From the NCBI GenBank assembly GCA_947441325.1, contig CANETR010000212.1, positions 1 to 5,000 of the forward strand: a stretch of 5,000 bases of DNA, written 5' to 3'. The position numbers and the translations under genes are program-made. The DNA comes from Saprospiraceae bacterium (GTDB lineage Bacteria; Bacteroidota; Bacteroidia; Chitinophagales; Saprospiraceae). Of the stretch, positions 1 through 5,000 are shown piece after piece. The notes under the pieces are model-generated. The model saw nothing but the letters and a program-made list of their open reading frames with translations. It made no database searches and was not told the origin of the DNA. Every line of letters starts with the position of its first letter. Position 1 is the first letter of the stretch.

Positions 1-2452
1 CGGTTCTACAACTGTAACCGTATCAGCTAACGGTGGCACTGCTCCTTATAGCGGAACAGGTTCTTTCACAGTAACTGCCGGTACTTACAACTACACAGTA
101 ACAGATGCCAACGGTTGTACTTCAACTACCAGCATCACTGTTGGCCAACCTACAGCATTGGTTGCTACTATCAGCTCCACTGCTCCTAACACTACTGTGT
201 GTAATGGTGGTACTGCTCCTCTCACAGCCTCTGTATCAGGTGGCCTTGGTACAGTAAACTATCAGTGGCAATTCCAGGATAATAACGGCAACTGGGTAAA
301 TGTTTCAGGATGGTCTGCTACGAATGTATCTACACCTTTTACAAATTCTCGCAATGCTTCTCCAAGCCAAACCAGAGCTTACAGAATCGTTGTAAGCAGC
401 TCACAAAACAGCCAATGTACAGTTACTGCAACTCAATTAGTAACAGTAATTCCAGATCCTGTTTTCACTTTGACTTCAACAAATGTTACTTGTAACGGTT
501 TGAACAACGGTACAGCTACTGCAGTTCTTACTGGTGGTTTACCTTTAAACTACAATGTAAACTGGTTCAGCAACGACGGAATTAGCACAAACAATAATCC
601 AAGCGGCGACGGCACATTAAATGTAACTGGACTTTTCCCCGCTGAATGGGTTATCAACACTACAGTTTCAGGTTCAAGTTTTGGTTGCTATGCTGAAGCT
701 TCTGTATTTATTACAGAGCCAGCAGTTCTAGTAGCTGCTTCTACTTCAGGTTCAATCGCTTGTAATGGTGGTTCTACTACTGTAACAGTTTCTGCTACTG
801 GTGGAACAGCTCCATACAGCGGAACAGGTTCTTTCACAGTAACAGCAGGTACTTATAGCTACACAGTAACAGATGCTAACGGTTGTACTTCAACTACCAG
901 CATCACTGTTTCTGAGCCAACGCTACTTACTGCTGCTAATGTTGCTTCTGACTTCAACGGATTTGGCATCAGCTGTAATGGTGGTTCTAACGGTACTATT
1001 ACTGTTTCTGCCAATGGTGGTACTGCTCCATACAGCGGTGATGGTGTTAATGCAGGTCTTTCTGCTGGCACTTACAACTATACAGTAACAGATGCTAACG
1101 GTTGTACTGCTACTACAGGTGCTACTTTGACTGAGCCTACTGATTTGGTTTCTGCTGCTTCAGCAGGTCAAATCCTTTGCTTCGGCGGAAGCACCAATGT
1201 TGGTGTAACTGCTACAGGTGGTGTTGCTCCTTACACAGGAACAGGCAACAACGTAGAAGTTGCAGGAACTTATAACTATACTGTAACAGATGCTAACGGT
1301 TGTACTGATGTTGCTACTGTGACTGTCACTCAACCTGACTTACTTGTTGCATCTTCATCTTCTGGTGCAATTGCTTGCTTCGGTGGAAGCACAACTGTAG
1401 AAGTAACTGCTACAGGTGGTACTGCTCCTTATGTTAACACAGGTAATTATACTGTAACTGCAGGTACTTCTCGTTATGTCATCCAAGATGCCAACGGTTG
1501 TGTTGCAATTACTACCATTAACATTACTGAACCAGATCTACTTGTTGCTTCTTACACAGCAGGTACTATTGCTTGCTTTGGCGCTACTGCTCCTGTAACT
1601 GTAACTGCTGTTGGTGGTACGCTACCATACACAGGTACAGGCACATTCAATACACCTGCAGGTGCTACTCAATACACTGTTACTGATGCCAATGGTTGTA
1701 CAAGCTCTGTTGTTGTAAGATTGTCTCAGCCTAGCCAAGTTAGAGTAGATGCTGGTCAAGATCAGAGAGTTTACTTTGGTTATGGTCCATTGTCTTGCGC
1801 TACACTTAGTGCTAATGCTTTAGGTGGTACTGGTGCAATCACTTATCAGTGGTTTGATAACAATGGAAACCTTGTTGCAAGCGGCTCTTCTACAACTGTT
1901 TGTCCTTCAACTACAACAAACTACACTGTTGTTGCAACTGATGCCAATGGCTGTACTGCCAGCGACGTAGTTGCTGTATGTGTTACTGATGTTACTTGTG
2001 CTTCTGGAAACAGTGGAAATTTAAATGTTCAAATTTGCACACGCAACAATAGAACACTCTGCGTAAGCCCTTCATCCATTCCTGCTCACCTTAGAAATGG
2101 CGCGACGCTTGGATCTTGTAGCGAAAGAAGCTGTACTGTAACTTCTGCTCGTGAAATGGCAGACGATCAAATCGTAGAGGAATATGCTTCTGACAAAGCT
2201 GCAGGTGAAATGCTTGATGTACAGATCTTCCCTAACCCAACTTCGGGTCTTGTGAATATCAACATCAGTGCTTCTGAGCAAGTTTTCGAAGTTCAGGTAT
2301 TCGATGCAATGGGCAGATTGGTTAACTCAGTTAAAAACCAGTCAGCTGACAGAACTATCATGTTGAATCTTACAGATCTTCCTTCAGGCGTTTACATGGT
2401 TCGCATCAGTGGCGAGGCAGGTTTCGTTGTGAAGCAAATTGTAAGAGACTAA
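1..2452 (+). CDS. SprB-repeat, T9SS-sorted adhesin-like protein (3' part)
   Basis: The reading frame is open from the left edge (first full codon at 2) to TAA at 2450-2452, giving 816 visible residues; the true start lies outside the window. An in-frame TTG at 158 lies between two domains and is not a credible start. Domains in order: partial SprB-type repeat (residues 1-52), Ig/PKD-like domain (about 54-153), degenerate repeat-like domain (about 155-240), five SprB-type repeats (244-580), a second PKD-like domain (about 580-663), a short cysteine motif (675-706), an acidic linker, and a T9SS type A sorting domain (740-816) starting VQIFPNPTSG and ending VKQIVRD. Most repeats carry a Cys near the start (CNGG or CFGG) and another in DANGC, which could form a disulfide. 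By family knowledge the protein is exported across the outer membrane by T9SS and attached to the surface or released. SprB itself is a gliding adhesin, but a motility role here is only a possibility. No signal peptide can be judged. Confidence 0.93.
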   Translation, partial: GSTTVTVSANGGTAPYSGTGSFTVTAGTYNYTVTDANGCTSTTSITVGQPTALVATISSTAPNTTVCNGGTAPLTASVSGGLGTVNYQWQFQDNNGNWVNVSGWSATNVSTPFTNSRNASPSQTRAYRIVVSSSQNSQCTVTATQLVTVIPDPVFTLTSTNVTCNGLNNGTATAVLTGGLPLNYNVNWFSNDGISTNNNPSGDGTLNVTGLFPAEWVINTTVSGSSFGCYAEASVFITEPAVLVAASTSGSIACNGGSTTVTVSATGGTAPYSGTGSFTVTAGTYSYTVTDANGCTSTTSITVSEPTLLTAANVASDFNGFGISCNGGSNGTITVSANGGTAPYSGDGVNAGLSAGTYNYTVTDANGCTATTGATLTEPTDLVSAASAGQILCFGGSTNVGVTATGGVAPYTGTGNNVEVAGTYNYTVTDANGCTDVATVTVTQPDLLVASSSSGAIACFGGSTTVEVTATGGTAPYVNTGNYTVTAGTSRYVIQDANGCVAITTINITEPDLLVASYTAGTIACFGATAPVTVTAVGGTLPYTGTGTFNTPAGATQYTVTDANGCTSSVVVRLSQPSQVRVDAGQDQRVYFGYGPLSCATLSANALGGTGAITYQWFDNNGNLVASGSSTTVCPSTTTNYTVVATDANGCTASDVVAVCVTDVTCASGNSGNLNVQICTRNNRTLCVSPSSIPAHLRNGATLGSCSERSCTVTSAREMADDQIVEEYASDKAAGEMLDVQIFPNPTSGLVNINISASEQVFEVQVFDAMGRLVNSVKNQSADRTIMLNLTDLPSGVYMVRISGEAGFVVKQIVRD
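2..157 (+). repeat. Partial SprB-type repeat unit at the window edge
   Basis: This is the downstream 52 codons of a repeat like those at 731-1741, ending in GQPTAL. It is very close to the unit at 731-928: positions 50-75 match 818-843 exactly (26 bp), and 110-142 match 878-910 exactly (33 bp). More units probably lie upstream of the window. Two non-SprB-like domains separate it from the main array, so it was either duplicated with them or copied by gene conversion. Confidence 0.8.
731..1741 (+). repeat. Array of five in-frame SprB-type repeats
   Basis: Five head-to-tail coding repeats occupy 731-928, 929-1147, 1148-1345, 1346-1543 and 1544-1741. Four are exactly 198 bp (66 codons). The second is 219 bp, with seven extra codons: five before its CNGG motif and two single-residue insertions. 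Each unit runs from a variable start (VAAS, VSAA, VASS or similar) through C-N/F-G-G, a GG-x-x-PY turn, an AGTYxYTVTDANGC-like core and an (E/Q)P ending. The core at DNA level, GATGCYAAYGGTTGT, recurs in every unit. The units diverge elsewhere, so the array is not freshly amplified. By family knowledge such repeats form beta-rich rods that extend a surface protein from the cell. Confidence 0.88.
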
Positions 2453-2472
2453 TCATATTCTGATTCTAGTGT

Positions 2473-2512
2473 TAAAGGGGGCTATCCATTTGGATGCCCC
2501 CTTTATTTTTTT
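2473..2512 (+). terminator. Intrinsic terminator of the adhesin-like gene
   Basis: A 10-bp perfect stem, TAAAGGGGGC (2473-2482) with GCCCCCTTTA (2496-2505), continues past one bulged T (2483) into ATCC/GGAT with an ATTT loop. Seven T residues (2506-2512) follow directly. It starts 21 bp after the TAA stop. On the minus strand the same stem is followed only by TTTAACAC-like sequence, so it would end the convergent sigma-factor transcript less well, though it may work in both directions. A second small dyad, TTTTTGGC-CTACT-GCCAAAAA at 2508-2528, overlaps the T run. Confidence 0.93.
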
Positions 2513-2534
2513 GGCCTACTGCCAAAAATGCTTT

Positions 2535-3410
2535 TTACAGACAAAGACTCAACAATTCTTTATTGGCTGCTGACCTCAATCTTTCGAGCGCCTTTTCTCT
2601 TAATTGCCTGACACGCTCGCGGGTAAGACCGCAGATTTTTCCTATTTCCTCCAAGTTTAATGGCCCAGCATAGCCAATGCCATAATATGCTTTCAGAATC
2701 TTCTGCTCACGTGAGCTGAGTTTATTCAGCATTGCTTGCAGTAAATTATCTTTTCGATTCTTATCAATATAGCAATCCGATTCATAGCTTTCATCTGTTT
2801 TGAGCAAATTTTCATAGGTAATACTGCCATCTGCCTCAGATTGCCCATCGATACTTTCACTCAATGATAGCGCTCTGCTCTGCAGTATTACAATCAAGTG
2901 CATTTCATTATCGTTAACAGATAACAAATCTTCCAATTCAGAATATTGCGGCTCTCTGCAATTTTCCTGCTCGAAACGTTCAACCGTATTTTTTATTTTA
3001 ATACTTCTGCATACTTTATTTTGAGGTATTCGCACCAAACGGGCATGTTCGGCCAATGATTGCAAAATAGATTGCCTGATCCACCATACAGCATAGGAAA
3101 TGAACTTAAAACCCTTGCTTTCATCGAATCGTTCTATTGCTTTAATCAAGCCCAGATTGCCCTCATTGATTAAATCTTCGAGACTTAAACCCTGATTTTG
3201 GTAGGTTTTGGCAACTGAAATCACAAAACGCAAATTTGATTTTATTAATATATCGTAGGCTTTAGCATCACCACTACGGTAATCCTGAATTAGATTTACC
3301 TCCTTATCTGCGCTCAATGAAGCTATTCTCGACACTTCATTAAAATACTTTTCTAGCGAGATACTGCTTCTGTCGGTAATGCTGCTTTTAATTTTAAATA
3401 CTCTCATCAT
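2535..3410 (-). CDS. RpoD-like sigma-70 family RNA polymerase sigma factor
   Basis: This 291-aa protein would bind core RNA polymerase and direct promoter recognition. Residues 4-37 match the N-terminal part and region 1.2 of Bacteroidota primary sigma factors (ITDRSS, SLEKYFNEV). Region 2 (about 57-118) is highly conserved: NLRFVISVAKTYQNQGLSL, LINEGNLGLIKAIERFDE and FKFISYAVWWIRQSILQ, covering core binding and -10 recognition and melting. Region 3 (about 124-200) keeps RIPQNK but is otherwise divergent. Region 4 (about 222-279) ends with the helix-turn-helix LTRERVRQLREKALERLR. There is no long region 1.1 and no ECF-type truncation. The length fits the roughly 290-aa RpoD of this phylum, but region 3 drift suggests a paralogue (group 2) rather than the essential rpoD; this is inference. 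Two ATG codons are adjacent (3408-3410 and 3405-3407). Homologues begin with a single Met followed by Arg, so the second may be the real start. It is convergent with the adhesin-like gene and separated from bioD by a terminator. Confidence 0.93.
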   Translation of the reverse strand: MMRVFKIKSSITDRSSISLEKYFNEVSRIASLSADKEVNLIQDYRSGDAKAYDILIKSNLRFVISVAKTYQNQGLSLEDLINEGNLGLIKAIERFDESKGFKFISYAVWWIRQSILQSLAEHARLVRIPQNKVCRSIKIKNTVERFEQENCREPQYSELEDLLSVNDNEMHLIVILQSRALSLSESIDGQSEADGSITYENLLKTDESYESDCYIDKNRKDNLLQAMLNKLSSREQKILKAYYGIGYAGPLNLEEIGKICGLTRERVRQLREKALERLRSAANKELLSLCL

Positions 3411-3493
3411 AAAAAATTTTGTTGTTTACAAATTCACTTCTCATTCGTGCTACTACATTTCATCAAATAAATGACAAAATCCTAACAACGGCA

Positions 3494-3523
3494 CAAAGTT
3501 TCATCTTTTTGATTTTATTTCAA
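3494..3523 (-). promoter_or_regulatory. Candidate promoter of the sigma-factor gene
   Basis: Read on the minus strand, TTG (3521-3523) is followed after 19 bp by AAACTTTG (3494-3501). Bacteroidota housekeeping promoters have TTG near -33 and TAnnTTTG near -7, spaced about 19-21 bp, so the spacing fits and the -7 box differs at one of six defined positions. It would give a leader of about 75 nt. The spacer is very AT-rich and such near-matches arise by chance. Confidence 0.3.
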
Positions 3524-3579
3524 AATTTTTTACGCAAAATAATTATTAAAAACAAGGGAATTTTATTTATTGAATCAAA

Positions 3580-3601
3580 TTAAATGAATAAATTCATTTA
3601 A
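3580..3601. repeat. 22-bp palindrome in the AT-rich spacer
   Basis: TTAAATGAAT (3580-3589) and ATTCATTTAA (3592-3601) are perfect reverse complements separated by AA. The dyad lies between the bioD terminator and the candidate sigma-gene promoter, about 170 bp upstream of the sigma-factor start. It could be a dimeric regulator site. No T run follows the dyad on the minus strand; A/T-rich sequence follows on the plus strand but no gene reads into it from that side. Chance is a real alternative in this AT-rich sequence. Confidence 0.4.
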
Positions 3602-3608
3602 AAAAATT

Positions 3609-3650
3609 AAAAAAAAATCGCAAAAACACCATCAGATATGCTTTTGCGAT
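3609..3650 (-). terminator. Intrinsic terminator of bioD
   Basis: On the minus strand a 9-bp stem, ATCGCAAAA (3650-3642) with TTTTGCGAT (3625-3617), is extended by two more pairs after one mismatch and closes on a loop of about ten bases. Eight T residues (3616-3609) follow immediately. It starts 29 bp after the bioD stop codon and separates bioD from the sigma-factor gene, which must then have its own promoter. Confidence 0.9.
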
Positions 3651-3679
3651 AGAAATTATCATTTTTAAGCCAAATACAA

Positions 3680-4312
3680 CTATGTCAATAATTTGATAAT
3701 ATTATTTTCATTCAGATCGGCCTGTTCTTTAATCCAATTTTTGTCGGGTGCTGCTGTAGCATTGCCAATCCTTGCGATACAAGTGCATCCGCTATTATGA
3801 AGAATCCAATTTTCAGTGGCAGGATTTGATAGGCCGTTAAAAACAATTCCGGCTATTTCAATGCCTTTATTTCTAAGGAGTTCAATTGACAGCATCGTAT
3901 GATTGATACTGCCCAGATAATTTCTCGAAACAAGAATGACCAGAACATTAAAATATTTGATCAAATCAGCTACGCTATCTTTTGCATTAAGGGGCACCAT
4001 CAAACCTCCTGCCCCTTCTATTAAGAGCTTATTATCTGTATGAGGAATTGAAAAATCAGAAAGTGAAATTTCGATACCATCCAGCTCAGCTGCATAATGC
4101 GGGGAGGCGGGAGTATTCAATCTATATCTTTCTGGGTGAAAGACAGATATTGAATTGGACACTAAAGATTTCACACGGTCGCTATCTCCAAAGTCCAAAT
4201 TGCCGGCTTGAACAGGTTTCCAGTAATCGGCCTGTAAGGCTTCTGTCAATACAGCCGAAACGACGGTTTTGCCAACATCGGTACCAATACCAGAGATAAA
4301 ATATTTTTTCAT
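3680..4312 (-). CDS. bioD: Dethiobiotin synthetase
   Basis: BioD is a cytoplasmic enzyme that closes the ureido ring of dethiobiotin from 7,8-diaminopelargonate, CO2 and ATP, the step before biotin synthase. The 210-aa product (E. coli BioD is about 225 aa) shows the family signatures: the P-loop GIGTDVGKT at 8-16, KPVQAG at 32-37 containing the substrate-binding Lys32, Asp45 in a GDSD segment, TPASPHYAAE at 67-76, the EGAGGLMVPL motif at 99-108 and the LVSRNYLGSINHTML segment near 132-146. All expected catalytic positions appear present. The ATG at 4310-4312 places the P-loop at the usual distance from the N-terminus. No Shine-Dalgarno sequence is visible, only AT-rich DNA, as is normal for the phylum. 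No other biotin gene flanks it in this window: downstream is a terminator, upstream a 334-bp spacer, so it appears to be transcribed alone. A hairpin with a T-rich tail lies just before the start. Confidence 0.96.
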   Translation of the reverse strand: MKKYFISGIGTDVGKTVVSAVLTEALQADYWKPVQAGNLDFGDSDRVKSLVSNSISVFHPERYRLNTPASPHYAAELDGIEISLSDFSIPHTDNKLLIEGAGGLMVPLNAKDSVADLIKYFNVLVILVSRNYLGSINHTMLSIELLRNKGIEIAGIVFNGLSNPATENWILHNSGCTCIARIGNATAAPDKNWIKEQADLNENNIIKLLT

Positions 4313-4324
4313 TAAAAATCTGTT

Positions 4325-4364
4325 AAAAAATTAAGAAGACTGTCTCCAATTCGAAACAGTCTTC
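4325..4364 (-). promoter_or_regulatory. Terminator-like hairpin in the bioD leader
   Basis: On the minus strand GAAGACTGT (4364-4356) pairs perfectly with ACAGTCTTC (4343-4335) across a 12-base loop, followed by TTAATTTTTT (4334-4325). The T-rich tail ends only 12 bp before the bioD ATG. The shape is that of an intrinsic terminator, but it leaves almost no room for a promoter downstream. If bioD is transcribed from further upstream, this would be an attenuator or a leader stem. It could instead be the end of an upstream transcript, or a dimeric operator; the arms do not match the usual TTGTAAACC-type BirA site. Confidence 0.55.
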
Positions 4365-4405
4365 CAATATATCAGTTCAAAAACGATTGTTTAATTTATT
4401 TATAA

Positions 4406-4413
4406 CAAACATA
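4406..4413 (-). promoter_or_regulatory. Candidate -7 element for bioD
   Basis: On the minus strand TATGTTTG is an exact match to the Bacteroidota TAnnTTTG -7 consensus. No TTG lies 19-21 bp upstream, so the -33 half is missing. Transcription from here would begin near 4399 and give a leader of about 87 nt that contains the hairpin at 4335-4364. Confidence 0.35.
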
Positions 4414-4432
4414 AGTTTCGCTTCGCGGAGCT

Positions 4433-4567
4433 ATCTCGTCTTTGGGCGAGATTGGTTCTCTAATGCGGCATTAAAATACCACGCTCTTTCGCTAATGTTT
4501 TTTCAAAGGCCGTTTGGAATCTTGTCAGCATGACGAGACGAATTTTCATCTCGTTTGTAGAACGAGA
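4433..4567. other. Structured intergenic region with several short hairpins
   Basis: Most of the 334-bp spacer between bioD and the arginine decarboxylase gene is not coding in any convincing way but is rich in dyads: ATCTCGTC/GGCGAGAT with a TTTG loop (4433-4452, one G-T pair); TAATGC-G-GCATTA (4461-4473); TCTTGTCA/TGACGAGA with a GCA loop (4520-4538, one G-T pair); and TCTCGTT/AACGAGA with a TGTAG loop (4549-4567). ACGAGA occurs at 4533 and 4562, and TCTCGT between them at 4549 can pair with either copy, so two alternative folds exist. A 16-bp near-repeat, ACGAGACRAATTTTCA, is at 4533-4548 and 4562-4577. The pattern suggests an interspersed repeat element or a small structured RNA. I cannot tell which from one copy. 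Confidence 0.45.
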
Positions 4568-4640
4568 CAAATTTTCAAATCACCAAATTTTCAAATTTTC
4601 AACATCTTTCATCCTTTCCTCTTTCAATCTTTCCTCTTTC
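4568..4640. repeat. Short direct repeats and pyrimidine-rich tract after the decarboxylase gene
   Basis: CAAATTTTCAAAT occurs at 4568-4580 and 4584-4596, with a third shortened copy at 4592-4602. It is followed by a pyrimidine-rich run in which CTTTCCTCTTTC occurs twice (4614-4625 and 4629-4640). On the minus strand this is a purine-rich tail directly after the decarboxylase stop codon. It looks like slippage-prone, low-complexity spacer. I see no clear intrinsic terminator for the decarboxylase gene within it. Confidence 0.75.
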
Positions 4641-4646
4641 CTCTGC

Positions 4647-5000
4647 CTAAATATACCCCAAAAGCTTCATCACTTCCTGTGAGCGTTGCTCTGGAGCAAA
4701 GAGTTTATAGGTCAGATTGCCGTCTTCATCTACATCTACCAGAATATGTTTGGGCGAAGGAATCAGACAGTGATGTACGCCACCATAACCGCTGAGTGAA
4801 TCCTGATAGGCTCCAGTATGAAAAAATCCGACATAAAGCGGTTCTACATCATCGGGCTCGATCACCGGAAGGAAGAGTTCCTCATCTTCGGAAATAACAT
4901 TGTAATAATCGTCATTATCGCAGGTGAGTCCACCTAAAATCACGCGCTGGTATTCCACATTCCATTTATTGATAGGCAACATGATAAATCGCTGTTTATC
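4647..5000 (-). CDS. speA: Arginine decarboxylase, C-terminal part
   Basis: This enzyme decarboxylates arginine to agmatine with pyridoxal phosphate, the first step of one route to polyamines, in the cytoplasm. The last 117 codons are visible and the frame continues past the right edge; the ATG at 4980-4982 is internal, since codons for DKQRFI precede it in frame. The fragment carries the C-terminal beta-barrel signatures of the alanine-racemase-fold (group IV) decarboxylases: RFIMLPINKWN, GGLTCD (23-28, with the Cys that reaches the partner subunit's active site), GFFHTGAYQDSLSGYGG (58-74, whose Tyr65 contacts the cofactor) and HCLIPSPKHILVDVDEDG. It closely resembles arginine decarboxylases annotated in other Bacteroidota, and the end at LLGYI is the normal C-terminus. 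The substrate call rests on this resemblance; a related diamino-acid decarboxylase is the alternative. Confidence 0.9.
   Translation of the reverse strand, partial: DKQRFIMLPINKWNVEYQRVILGGLTCDNDDYYNVISEDEELFLPVIEPDDVEPLYVGFFHTGAYQDSLSGYGGVHHCLIPSPKHILVDVDEDGNLTYKLFAPEQRSQEVMKLLGYI

Noticed and set aside
158..160. TTG as the start of the adhesin-like gene
   Set aside because: The same frame is open to the window edge and encodes a clear SprB-type repeat before it, so the gene begins outside the window.
859..1088. Open frames on both strands within the repeat region
   Set aside because: They are shadows of the repeated coding sequence, low in complexity and without recognisable domains. The same holds for the frames at 310-495 (plus) and 2072-2281 (minus).
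731..1741. CRISPR-like or noncoding tandem array
   Set aside because: Units are about 198 bp, run head to tail without unique spacers, stay in frame and encode a known repeat domain.
2508..2528. Separate terminator for the sigma-factor gene (TTTTTGGC/GCCAAAAA dyad)
   Set aside because: On the minus strand no T run follows the dyad, so I treat it as an accessory to the larger hairpin at 2473-2505.
4048..4299. Plus-strand open frame of 83 codons
   Set aside because: It lies wholly within bioD on the opposite strand and shows no domain.
4335..4364. BirA operator upstream of bioD
   Set aside because: The 9-12-9 inverted repeat has a similar overall shape, but its arms do not resemble the TTGTAAACC-type arms and it lies downstream of the likely promoter element.
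4313..4646. Riboswitch, tRNA or known small RNA
   Set aside because: I recognise no conserved riboswitch core, cloverleaf or CCA end. The hairpins are real as sequence dyads but match no family I can name.
4514..4795. Plus-strand open frame of 93 codons
   Set aside because: It runs through the hairpin region and pyrimidine-rich tract, then antisense through the conserved arginine decarboxylase C-terminus.

Overview
The window looks like chromosomal DNA from a member of the Bacteroidota. The evidence is a secreted protein made of SprB-type repeats with a type IX secretion (T9SS) C-terminal sorting domain, an RpoD-like sigma factor with the Bacteroidota-type N-terminus and region 2, an arginine decarboxylase C-terminus of the form common in that phylum, AT-rich spacers and no Shine-Dalgarno sequences. 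I cannot name a genus.

Layout: (1) Positions 1-2452, plus strand: the last 816 codons of a large, threonine-, glycine- and alanine-rich surface or secreted protein. It has one partial and five complete SprB-type repeats, Ig/PKD-like domains, a short cysteine motif and a T9SS sorting domain. A strong intrinsic terminator follows at 2473-2512. (2) Positions 2535-3410, minus strand: a 291-aa primary-like sigma factor, convergent with the adhesin-like gene. (3) Positions 3411-3679: a very AT-rich spacer with a candidate sigma-gene promoter, a 22-bp palindrome and the terminator of the next gene. (4) Positions 3680-4312, minus strand: bioD, dethiobiotin synthetase, apparently a single-gene transcription unit. 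(5) Positions 4313-4646: a 334-bp spacer with a terminator-like hairpin directly upstream of bioD, a perfect TAnnTTTG promoter element, a cluster of small hairpins and short direct repeats. (6) Positions 4647-5000, minus strand: the C-terminal 117 codons of arginine decarboxylase.

The three minus-strand genes point the same way, but the spacers and terminators between them argue for separate transcription units, and no shared pathway links them: biotin synthesis, polyamine synthesis and transcription initiation. The adhesin-like gene is exported by T9SS machinery encoded elsewhere. I see no phage, CRISPR array, transposase, tRNA or rRNA. Nothing here amounts to a clear new system. The points most worth a second look are the hairpin in the bioD leader, the structured spacer at 4433-4567 and the regular 198-bp repeat units of the adhesin-like gene.
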